This document shows positions 1 to 6,420 of a stretch of 7,347 bases of DNA, piece by piece (position 1 is the stretch's first letter; every line of letters starts with the position of its first letter). The notes under the pieces are model-generated. The model worked only from the letters and a program-made list of their open reading frames with translations, had not been told where the DNA came from and did no database searches. A program made the position numbers and the translations under genes. This stretch comes from Comamonadaceae bacterium (GTDB lineage: Bacteria; Pseudomonadota; Gammaproteobacteria; Burkholderiales; Burkholderiaceae_C), in assembly GCA_947451445.1 (NCBI GenBank), contig CANFZJ010000159.1, positions 1-7,347 of the forward strand. The letters are read 5' to 3'.

Positions 1-767
1 CTGTCATGTCCGAAGTGGCCCACTCGCTCATCAAAACCCTCAACGACGAGGATGCCGGTGGCCGAGAAGTGGCAGACATCATCTCCAAAGACGCCTCCCT
101 GACTGCCAAGCTGCTGCGCATGGCCAACAGCGCCAGCTTCGGCCTGAGCCGCAGCGTCAACAACATCAACGACGCCATCAGCCTGGTCGGCATGGGCCGC
201 GTACGCACCCTGGGCCTTGCCGCCAGCATGGGCGACGCGTTTCCGGTGGTGCCCGGGCTGGACCGGGCCGAATTCTGGCGCAGCTGCATGGTCAGCGCGG
301 GCTACGCACAGTGGCTGGCCGCCCACCTGGGCCTGGATGGCAGCGAAGCCTGGCTGGCCAGCATGATGGTACGCCTGGGCGAGCTGATGATTGCCCAGGT
401 ACAACCCGCCAGCCTGCAAGAAATTGAACGCCTGCCGCGCCAGCCTGGCGGCCGCTGGGAGCGCGAAATCCGCCTGACCCAGTTCAGCGAAGGCCAGATC
501 ACCGCCGAACTGGCCCGCCGCTGGAACTTCCCCGCCGAGATCGTGCGCGGACTGGACACCTGCGCCGACCCCATGGCTGCCCGCCCCTTCAACCGACTGG
601 GCGCCATCGTCCACCTGGCCATGCTGCTGGCCGACATGCCCGCAGGCGGCGTGGAGATGCTGGACGGCCTGCCCGACGAGGTCGTCAACGCACTGCAACT
701 GCAGCGCGAATGGATGCAAGCCAAGTTCCCCCTGCCCGACACGTTTATCGACGTATCGGCACTGTGA
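1..767 (+). CDS. HDOD-domain signalling protein (5' end outside window)
   Basis: The frame is open to the left edge. The ATG at 6 is probably internal, because HDOD domains usually begin with a Leu-Pro-rich segment before the stretch that starts here, so an estimated 20-40 residues or more are missing. Counting from that ATG, the visible 253 residues carry the HDOD core: the repeated-helix part with Lys-Leu-Leu-Arg-Met-Ala-Asn-Ser at about 35-42, then Phe-Gly-Leu and the helix ending Leu-Val-Gly-Met-Gly at about 60-64. The catalytic His-Asp pair of true HD phosphohydrolases is absent; the corresponding segment reads Met-Val-Arg-Leu-Gly-Glu-Leu near 121-127. HDOD proteins are known as non-catalytic, regulatory relatives of HD-GYP proteins, often linked to c-di-GMP or chemosensory signalling; the partner of this one cannot be told. 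Its stop overlaps the GTG start of nth, so the two are probably co-transcribed. An EAL or other domain upstream of the window cannot be excluded, although the core looks like the stand-alone type. Confidence 0.85.
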   Translation, partial: VMSEVAHSLIKTLNDEDAGGREVADIISKDASLTAKLLRMANSASFGLSRSVNNINDAISLVGMGRVRTLGLAASMGDAFPVVPGLDRAEFWRSCMVSAGYAQWLAAHLGLDGSEAWLASMMVRLGELMIAQVQPASLQEIERLPRQPGGRWEREIRLTQFSEGQITAELARRWNFPAEIVRGLDTCADPMAARPFNRLGAIVHLAMLLADMPAGGVEMLDGLPDEVVNALQLQREWMQAKFPLPDTFIDVSAL

Positions 768-1408
768 ATGTAAAAGCGATCAACGGGTTTTTTGCCACCC
801 TGCAGGCAGCCAACCCGATGCCGGTGACAGAGCTCGAATACACCAGTGTGTTCGAGCTACTGTCTGCCGTATTGCTGTCTGCCCAGGCCACCGACGTGGG
901 GGTCAACAAGGCCACCCGCAAACTGTTCCCGGTGGCCAACACCCCCCAAGCCATTCTGGACCTGGGCCTGGACGGGTTGGAAAGCTATATCAAGACCATC
1001 GGCCTGTACCACAGCAAGGCCAAACACCTGCTGCAAACCTGCGACATGCTGGTGCGCCTGCACGGCGGCAAAGTGCCACGCACCCGTGATGCGCTGGAAG
1101 CCCTGCCCGGCGTGGGCCGCAAAACCGCCAACGTCGTGCTCAACGTCGCCTTTGGCGAGCCCACCATGGCGGTAGACACCCATATCTTCCGCCTGGGCAA
1201 CCGCACGGGCCTGGCCCCAGGTAAAAATCCGCTGGAGGTCGAAAAAGGCTTGCTGCAACGCATTCCCCCCGCCTACATGGTGGATGCGCACCACTGGCTC
1301 ATCCTGCATGGCCGCTACGTCTGCCAGGCCCGCAAACCGCTGTGCTGGCAGTGCGGCGTGGCGCAGTTTTGCGACTTTCAGACCAAGACAGTGGCACCAA
1401 CTGCTTGA
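764..1408 (+). CDS. nth: Endonuclease III (DNA glycosylase/AP lyase)
   Basis: Bifunctional base-excision repair enzyme that removes oxidised pyrimidines from DNA and cleaves the abasic site by beta-elimination. I chose the GTG at 764, giving 214 residues. With this start the key residues fall at exactly the E. coli Nth numbers: catalytic Lys120 in the helix-hairpin-helix (Leu-Pro-Gly-Val-Gly-Arg-Lys), Asp138 in Val-Asp-Thr-His, and the 4Fe-4S ligands Cys187, Cys194, Cys197 and Cys203 (C-X6-C-X2-C-X5-C). An in-frame ATG at 710 would add 18 residues with no counterpart in E. coli Nth and lying wholly inside the HDOD gene, so I reject it. The start overlaps the HDOD stop in a GTGA arrangement, which fits translational coupling; no good Shine-Dalgarno is visible. 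The 3' end runs 31 bp into the convergent GGDEF gene. Protein identity is near certain; the start is very likely. Confidence 0.97.
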   Translation: MNVKAINGFFATLQAANPMPVTELEYTSVFELLSAVLLSAQATDVGVNKATRKLFPVANTPQAILDLGLDGLESYIKTIGLYHSKAKHLLQTCDMLVRLHGGKVPRTRDALEALPGVGRKTANVVLNVAFGEPTMAVDTHIFRLGNRTGLAPGKNPLEVEKGLLQRIPPAYMVDAHHWLILHGRYVCQARKPLCWQCGVAQFCDFQTKTVAPTA

Positions 1409-2889
1409 ATTTCAAACAACAGCACCATCAGCCAGCCGTCGCTGTACGAGGTTTCGACCAGATGGAAACAGCGCCCATCCACCATATCCACCTCAAAATG
1501 ACGCTGCGGCTGGCTGCGCCGCTTGCCGTCTGCCGCCCGCAACCAGGCTTCGATGTCATCGGTGGTAATACGCGGCCCAACCTGCTGGGCATGGCTGTAA
1601 CGGACGATGTCGGCAAAGCTGACTGTGTCGCTTTGCACAGCATACAAACGGATAAAAGCCGGGTTGGCCACCGCAAGCCGGTCCGATGGGTCAAACAACG
1701 CAAACGGCGCTTCGCCAATATCTAGACCTGCCAGGAGCTGTGCCACCCGCAACGGATCGGTCAACGCCGCCGGGGTGCTGTAACTGGTGCGTACGGGCAT
1801 GGGGGCCAGCGCATCTGGCTGGGTGGCAGCATCGTCGCCCAGCACCACCACGCAGTCACGCCCCCGGTGTTTGGCGCGATACAGCATCTGGTCGGCCAGG
1901 CGCAGCCAGGCCTCCACATTGGGCACATCGGCGGTCAGCTCGGCCACGCCAAAGCTGGCGGTGACCAGTGCGCCGTCCAGCAGTTGCTGGTCGTGCAGGT
2001 CACGGCGCAGCCGGTCGAGTACATCCCGCGCGGCAGCGGCCGAGGTCATGGGCAGCAGTACGCCAAATTCTTCACCTCCGTAGCGGCCACAGACATCGGT
2101 TTCCCGCAACACACGGCTGAGGGCATCGGCAAAGCGGCAGATGGCCTGGTCGCCTGCCGCGTGGCCATGCAGGTCGTTGATACGCTTGAAATGGTCCAGG
2201 TCGGCCATCACCAGCACGGCGGGATCCCTCTGGCGGCGAAACCGCGCAAACTCGGCGCGCACCAGTTGCTCCCAATGGGTACGGTTGTACAAGCCGGACA
2301 AACCATCGTGCTGGCTTTGGTGCTTCAGAACCAGGCTTTGCTGCTTCAGCCGGTGGATGGCTTTACGCGCGATATGGCTGATCAAAATAGGCTGGCACAC
2401 CAACAATGGCAGGCACGCCAGCACGGTCCACAGGCTGGCATCTGGCTGGATATGCAGGCCCAGTAAACCCACGCCCAGCACCAAACCCAAAACCTGCAAG
2501 GCCAGTCCGCGCGCCACCAGGCGCACCCCGCCCCCTGCCATGGTGTCCATACTCAGCAGGCTGAGTGTCAGCACACTGGGCAGCAGATTGAACTGCATCA
2601 GCACCATCCACACGCCACCCAGAAAGTGGTCTACCAACAGATTGCGGCGCTCGGCATCGCGCGGATGGTTGGCACGGCGCGCCACCCACCACGCCACATG
2701 CGGGCCCACAAAGCAATGCAGCGCCGGGCCAACCCACATCCAGGCAGGTGCCGTATTTTGGATAAATACAGCGCTGGTCATCACGAATCCCAAGGCCAGT
2801 CCGACCATGCGCGAAAAATAGCTGCGGCGAGCGAATCCCAGTTGGTTTTGCAACGCCTCAGGCGACAGCTCAGGCTTCACGATGAACAT
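1378..2889 (-). CDS. Membrane diguanylate cyclase, MASE2-GGDEF-PAS
   Basis: Makes c-di-GMP from two GTP at the inner membrane. From the ATG at 2889 the protein has 503 residues. Residues about 17-175 are hydrophobic and match the MASE2 sensor of E. coli DgcC/AdrA (Gly-Phe-Ala-Arg-Arg near 18-22, Gly-Pro-His-Val-Ala-Trp near 62-67, Asn-Leu-Leu-Pro-Ser near 101-105). GGDEF spans about 190-350: metal ligand Asp230, Asn238 and Asp247, active-site GGEEF at 271-275, and the inhibitory-site motif Arg-Glu-Thr-Asp at 262-265, exactly five residues before it. All look functional. Residues about 385-495 form a probable PAS fold of the PAS_7 kind (Phe-Ala-Leu-Phe-Asp-Pro, then Ala-Asn-Pro-Ala-Phe, then a Glu-Val-Asp strand), an unusual place for a sensor. 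The frame is open to a GTG at 2970 with an ATG at 2940 preceded by AAGGG, so a start up to 27 codons earlier is possible. I prefer 2889 because it leaves a MASE2-like short N-terminus and overlaps the upstream phosphodiesterase gene by only 20 nt. AdrA homology covers only MASE2-GGDEF, so I give no symbol. Confidence 0.93.
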   Translation of the reverse strand: MFIVKPELSPEALQNQLGFARRSYFSRMVGLALGFVMTSAVFIQNTAPAWMWVGPALHCFVGPHVAWWVARRANHPRDAERRNLLVDHFLGGVWMVLMQFNLLPSVLTLSLLSMDTMAGGGVRLVARGLALQVLGLVLGVGLLGLHIQPDASLWTVLACLPLLVCQPILISHIARKAIHRLKQQSLVLKHQSQHDGLSGLYNRTHWEQLVRAEFARFRRQRDPAVLVMADLDHFKRINDLHGHAAGDQAICRFADALSRVLRETDVCGRYGGEEFGVLLPMTSAAAARDVLDRLRRDLHDQQLLDGALVTASFGVAELTADVPNVEAWLRLADQMLYRAKHRGRDCVVVLGDDAATQPDALAPMPVRTSYSTPAALTDPLRVAQLLAGLDIGEAPFALFDPSDRLAVANPAFIRLYAVQSDTVSFADIVRYSHAQQVGPRITTDDIEAWLRAADGKRRSQPQRHFEVDMVDGRCFHLVETSYSDGWLMVLLFEIQAVGATVLV

Positions 2890-5113
2890 GCCGGCTAGCC
2901 AACCACTGTTCCAGGCCATCGGCTGGCAGCGGACGGGCATACAAATACCCTTGCAGCACAGGACAGCCACGCGCCGTCAGAAAATCGGCCTGCATCTTGG
3001 TTTCCACTCCCTCGGCCACCACCGTCAGGTCCAGGCCGTCGCCGATGCGCAGCACGGTATTGGTGAGCGCCTGGGCGGCAGCGTTATCGGCCAGATCTTG
3101 CACGAAGCTTTTGTCCAGCTTGAGTTCGTGGATCGGCAAGCGGTGCAGGTAGCCTAGCGACGAATAGCCCGTACCAAAGTCGTCCAACGACAGGTAAACA
3201 CCCAAGGACTGCACTGCGTCGATAGTGGCCGACACGCATTTGGTGGTGTCCATGGCCACGCTTTCGGTCATCTCCAGCGTCAGGTCTTGCGGGTGCAGGC
3301 CATGCTGGCGCAGCAGCTCTGCCACCAGACCAGGGAGGCTGGAGTTCTGAAAATTACGGGCCGACACATTCACCGCCACCCGGGGCACGGCCACGCCACG
3401 GGCGCGCCAGTCGGCCATCTGGCGGCAGGCCTCGCCCAGGGCCCAACGGGTGAGTTCGTCGATCAGACCGCACTCTTCCGCCAGCGGAATGAACTGGGCC
3501 GGTGACACGGCACCTAACTGCGGATGCTCCCAGCGGGCCAGTGCCTCGACGCCATACAACACCGAGCCCGCCGGGCCGCTCACCTGCGGCTGGTAGTGCA
3601 GGCGCAACTGCCCCAGGCGCAGTGCCTCGCGCAGCGCGGCTTCCAGCAACAGCCGCTCCAGCGTGCGCCGATTCATCGCATCGTTGAAGAAGCGCAGGCA
3701 GCCGCGCCCGTCGTGCTTGGCCTGGTGCATGGCCAGATCGGCCTGGCGCAACAGGGTGTCGAAGTCTTGCCCGTCCTCGGGAAACATGGCGACACCCACG
3801 CTGGCGTTGGGGTGCACGGTCGCCCCAGACGGCAATGTCACGGGTGCGGCAATCGCGGCCAGCAAACGCTCGGCCGCCACGGCGGCCTGTTCGGTGCTGC
3901 ACTCTGAGAGTACGGCCACGAACTCGTCACCCGCCTGGCGGCCTACCAAATCACGGCCCCGCACCTCTTGGCTAAGCCGGTTGGCGATTTCGCTCAGCAA
4001 CGCATCGCCTGCGCCGTGGCCCTGTTCTTCATTGACATACTTGAAACGGTCGATATTGACAAACAACAGGGCGAGGGGTGCCTGGGCGCGCTGCGACTCG
4101 ACCACCGCCCGCTCGGCCTTGGTACGCAGCATCTTGCGGTTCGGCAGGCTGGTGAGCGCATCGTAAAAAGCCAGATGGTGGATATGGGCACGCGACTCCT
4201 CCCGCTCCATCGCCAGCGCACACAAGTGCAGGCTGACGTCGATCAGCCGCTGGTGCAGGGCATCGGGGCCACGCAAGGTGCGGTAGTAAAACGCAAAAGT
4301 GCCCAGCACCCGGCCATCGTGGGCCTTGATCGGGCTGGACCAGCAGGCAACCAGTCCGTGCGGCAGGATCAGGTCTTTGAACGGGGTCCACAGCGGATCG
4401 GTGGCAATATCAGTAACAGTAACGGGCTCACCGCGCCAGGCGGCCGTGCCGCACGAGCCCACATCCGGGCCGATGGGAAGCCCGGCGATGGCTTTGGAAA
4501 ACCCGCTGGGCAAGCTGGGCCCGGCCAGGGGCTGCAACTGCCCTTGCACATCCACCGCCAGAATCGAGGCCACCACTTCAGGGGCAATGTGCTCCACCTC
4601 GCGACAAACCAGGTCCATCAGCTGCGTCAGCGGCAGCTCTTCGGCCATGGCGTGCAGCAGTTTGTACTGCAGCACCTCGTGCATCTTGGTCTGGGTGATG
4701 TCGGTCAGCACACCCACCATACCGGAGAACTGGCCGCCGGCATCGAACAGAGGGTTGGCCACTACCGACACCCACAGGGGCCGCCCTGTCTTGGTATAGA
4801 GCAGTATGTCGGCGCGCCCCCCGCCAGACTGGCGCAGCTGGTGCTTGATGCGCTCGACCGCCTGCATGTCGGTATGCGGCCCTGCCAGGCAGGCACTGAC
4901 GGTACGGCCCAGCACCTCTTCCAGGGTATGGCCAAACATGCTGGTAAAGCCTGCATTGGCATAGGTGATGCAGGTGTCTGGCCCGCCCACGATGAATGCG
5001 TTGTCGCTCTGGTTCACCACCTGCAGCAATTGGCGCAAGGGGTCTTCGTTGTGGTCGCCGTCTACCGGGCCGACTTCCCGGTCAACAGCAGCAAGCAGGC
5101 TAGAGGTTTGCAT
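2870..5113 (-). CDS. PAS-GAF-GGDEF-EAL cyclic-di-GMP phosphodiesterase
   Basis: Cytoplasmic 747-residue signalling protein; no membrane segment is evident. Order: PAS at about 25-140, GAF at about 160-305 (Gly-Ser-Cys-Gly-Thr-Ala-Ala near 219-225), GGDEF at about 312-477, EAL at about 485-740. It resembles the C-terminal part of E. coli DosP (PdeO) but lacks DosP's first, heme-binding PAS. The EAL site is complete: Glu523 of EAL, Asn582, Glu614, Asp644-Asp645 in DDFGTGYSSLG, Lys665, Glu701 and Gln721, so hydrolysis of c-di-GMP to pGpG is expected. The GGDEF domain is altered: the signature is Ala-Gly-Asp-Glu-Phe (394-398) and the usual first metal-binding Asp is Asn353, while the RxxD site (Arg385-Asp388) remains. 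It is probably a regulatory GTP- or c-di-GMP-binding domain rather than a cyclase (inference). The start ATG at 5113 is the first sensible one; its Shine-Dalgarno is poor. The gene overlaps the downstream diguanylate cyclase by 20 nt. Confidence 0.95.
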   Translation of the reverse strand: MQTSSLLAAVDREVGPVDGDHNEDPLRQLLQVVNQSDNAFIVGGPDTCITYANAGFTSMFGHTLEEVLGRTVSACLAGPHTDMQAVERIKHQLRQSGGGRADILLYTKTGRPLWVSVVANPLFDAGGQFSGMVGVLTDITQTKMHEVLQYKLLHAMAEELPLTQLMDLVCREVEHIAPEVVASILAVDVQGQLQPLAGPSLPSGFSKAIAGLPIGPDVGSCGTAAWRGEPVTVTDIATDPLWTPFKDLILPHGLVACWSSPIKAHDGRVLGTFAFYYRTLRGPDALHQRLIDVSLHLCALAMEREESRAHIHHLAFYDALTSLPNRKMLRTKAERAVVESQRAQAPLALLFVNIDRFKYVNEEQGHGAGDALLSEIANRLSQEVRGRDLVGRQAGDEFVAVLSECSTEQAAVAAERLLAAIAAPVTLPSGATVHPNASVGVAMFPEDGQDFDTLLRQADLAMHQAKHDGRGCLRFFNDAMNRRTLERLLLEAALREALRLGQLRLHYQPQVSGPAGSVLYGVEALARWEHPQLGAVSPAQFIPLAEECGLIDELTRWALGEACRQMADWRARGVAVPRVAVNVSARNFQNSSLPGLVAELLRQHGLHPQDLTLEMTESVAMDTTKCVSATIDAVQSLGVYLSLDDFGTGYSSLGYLHRLPIHELKLDKSFVQDLADNAAAQALTNTVLRIGDGLDLTVVAEGVETKMQADFLTARGCPVLQGYLYARPLPADGLEQWLASRHVHREA

Positions 5114-5171
5114 GATCGCATTGTGGAAGTATTCAATTCAATTTACCAACCAGTATGCGAAATTGTGGACA

Positions 5172-5198
5172 AGTTTAGGACGCCATTAACTATGTAAA
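5172..5198 (-). promoter_or_regulatory. Weak sigma-70-like promoter candidate for the phosphodiesterase gene
   Basis: On the minus strand TTTACA (5193-5198, five of six to the -35 consensus) is followed after 15 bp by TAAACT (5172-5177, four of six to the -10). The spacer is shorter than the usual 16-18 bp, so this is only a candidate. It would start transcription about 50 bp upstream of the ATG at 5113. Confidence 0.2.
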
Positions 5199-5251
5199 CC
5201 CTCATACCACGGCGCTGGCTGCCACCGTCTACCCCAGCAAAATTAATCACC

Positions 5252-5306
5252 AAATCGGCGTCCAGCACATATACAACCAGCGCCACAAGCTATTTATTTA
5301 ATAGCA
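5252..5306. repeat. Possible degenerate copy of a Comamonadaceae intergenic repeat
   Basis: The 55-bp stretch starts with AAATCGGC and ends with a perfect hairpin, GCTATT / AATAGC around a 5-nt loop (5289-5305). From memory, this pattern (AAATCGGC, then AGCGCT-type half-palindromes, then an AGCTAT...ATAG hairpin) recurs between genes in Comamonadaceae. The inner AGCGCT pair is decayed here. It lies immediately downstream of cobT on the minus strand and could act as a weak transcript end, but there is no T-tract. The hairpin is seen directly; the family assignment is recollection and unverified. Confidence 0.4.
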
Positions 5307-5313
5307 ATCAGGC

Positions 5314-6342
5314 TCATGCCGCTCCGCTTTCCGACACCCCCGCCGACGCAAAGCTGGCCATCTCGCGCAGCACCAGGCAGGCCGATTGCAGCAGCGGCCA
5401 GGCCAGCGCCGCACCCGAGCCTTCGCCCAGGCGCAAGCCCAAGTCCAACAGGGGTTGCGCCCCCATATGCTGCAGCAGTTGGCGGTGGCCGCGTTCGCCC
5501 GAGCAGTGGGCGAACACACAGCGCTGCAGCACCAGCGGCTGCAGGGCGTGGGCGACCAGCACCACGGCGGTGGCGATGAAGCCGTCCACCACCACCACCC
5601 GACGCTCCTCGGCAGCCTGCAGCACGGCGCCCAGCATGGTGGCCATCTCAAACCCACCCAACGCGGCCAGCGCTTGCAGCGGGTGGGTAGCATCGGCATG
5701 GCGCTCCAGCACCTGGGCCAGTATGGCGATCTTGCGCTGCAAACCGGCATCGTCCAGGCCTGTACCTGCGCCAGTGCAGTCGGCAATATCCAGCCCGGTC
5801 AGGCGCGCCATCAACATGGACGCGGCCGAGGTGTTGCCAATCCCCATTTCGCCCAGCAGCAAAGCGTTGCCAGGCAGGCTTTTGACGACGGCCCGGCCCT
5901 GGGCCACGGCGCGTTCGCAATCAATCGCGTCCATGGCGGGCTGCTCCAGCGCGTCGGCAGTGCCATAAGCGATCTTGTAGTCCAGCAGACCCACGCGTGG
6001 GGCAAAGTCGTGCCGCACGCCGCAGTCCACCACCGTCAGGGCAATGCCGTGCTGGCGCGCCAACACGCTGACGCAGGCACCTCCGGCCAAATAGTTCTCC
6101 ACCATCTGCCAGGTCACGTCGCTGGGGTAGGCCGACACGCCGCGCGCGGCCAGGCCGTGGTCACCGGCAAACACCACCATCTGGGGCTGCACCAGTTCAG
6201 GCAACTCGGTGCCCAGAATTTCACCCAGCTGCAGCGCCAGTGCTTCCAGCCGCCCCAGCGCACCCAGGGGCTTGGTTTTTTGGTCCAGCTTGTGTTGCAA
6301 AGCGTGGTGCAAAGTGGGAGAAGTCAAGTCAGACAAGGTCAT
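5314..6342 (-). CDS. cobT: Nicotinate-nucleotide--dimethylbenzimidazole phosphoribosyltransferase
   Basis: Transfers phosphoribose from nicotinate mononucleotide to 5,6-dimethylbenzimidazole, giving alpha-ribazole phosphate, in assembly of the lower ligand of cobalamin; cytoplasmic. The 342-residue protein (Salmonella CobT has 356) shows the family signatures: Lys-Pro-Leu-Gly-Ala-Leu-Gly-Arg-Leu-Glu near 24-33, Ala-Gly-Asp-His-Gly at 59-63, Gly-Glu-Met-Gly-Ile-Gly-Asn-Thr at 164-171, and Leu-Gly-Glu-Gly-Ser-Gly at 305-310. Glu307 matches the catalytic base Glu317 of Salmonella, Glu165 matches Glu174 and Lys204 matches Lys213. I start at the ATG at 6342. The frame extends to a TTG at 6366, adding eight residues, but neither start has a clear Shine-Dalgarno. 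No other cobalamin gene is in the window, and I see no cobalamin riboswitch in the 242 bp upstream. Confidence 0.97.
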   Translation of the reverse strand: MTLSDLTSPTLHHALQHKLDQKTKPLGALGRLEALALQLGEILGTELPELVQPQMVVFAGDHGLAARGVSAYPSDVTWQMVENYLAGGACVSVLARQHGIALTVVDCGVRHDFAPRVGLLDYKIAYGTADALEQPAMDAIDCERAVAQGRAVVKSLPGNALLLGEMGIGNTSAASMLMARLTGLDIADCTGAGTGLDDAGLQRKIAILAQVLERHADATHPLQALAALGGFEMATMLGAVLQAAEERRVVVVDGFIATAVVLVAHALQPLVLQRCVFAHCSGERGHRQLLQHMGAQPLLDLGLRLGEGSGAALAWPLLQSACLVLREMASFASAGVSESGAA

Positions 6343-6420
6343 TGAAGAGCGGCCAATCGGGTACAAAAAGAGGACAAAAAGTCCCGGAGATTACAGCAAA
6401 CAAACGCCCAAACATTGCGC

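Larger units (their letters stand above)
5114..5313. other. Intergenic region between cobT and the PAS-GAF-GGDEF-EAL gene
   Basis: This 200-bp gap between two minus-strand genes holds no convincing ORF. It is much more AT-rich than its surroundings. It contains a possible weak promoter (5172-5198), an 8-bp direct repeat ATTGTGGA at 5120-5127 and 5162-5169 (42 bp apart, about four helical turns), a perfect 8-bp inverted pair at 5211-5218 and 5277-5284, and next to cobT a probable degenerate intergenic repeat (5252-5306). No strong intrinsic terminator follows cobT, so some read-through into the c-di-GMP genes is possible. Confidence 0.7.

Noticed and set aside
710..763. Upstream ATG start for nth
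   Set aside because: It adds 18 residues that lie inside the HDOD gene and break the exact residue correspondence with E. coli Nth.
1405..1415. TTGAA-T-TTCAA dyad at the nth stop as a terminator
   Set aside because: A one-base loop cannot form a hairpin and there is no T-tract; it also lies within the coding sequence of the convergent gene.
2890..2970. Earlier starts for the diguanylate cyclase (ATG 2919, ATG 2940, GTG 2970)
   Set aside because: They extend further into the phosphodiesterase gene and add Cys-rich sequence not typical of MASE2 N-termini. The ATG at 2940 has a fair AAGGG upstream and is not fully excluded.
3968..5197. Plus-strand open frame of 409 codons antisense to the phosphodiesterase gene
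   Set aside because: It is a long shadow frame of GC-rich coding DNA; its translation is rich in His, Gln and Arg with no recognisable domain, while the opposite strand encodes a full PAS-GAF-GGDEF-EAL protein.
5211..5284. 8-bp inverted repeat GGCGCTGG / CCAGCGCC with a 58-nt loop
   Set aside because: The loop is long and a match of this length is not improbable in such a region; no T-tract or conserved structure supports a terminator or riboswitch.
5386..6345. Plus-strand open frame of 319 codons antisense to cobT
   Set aside because: Same cause: low-complexity His/Gln-rich translation with no family features, entirely opposite a well-conserved cobT.
6343..6420. Sigma-70 promoter for cobT on the minus strand
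   Set aside because: A TGTAAT -10-like hexamer exists near 6390 but no matching -35 lies 16-18 bp upstream of it.
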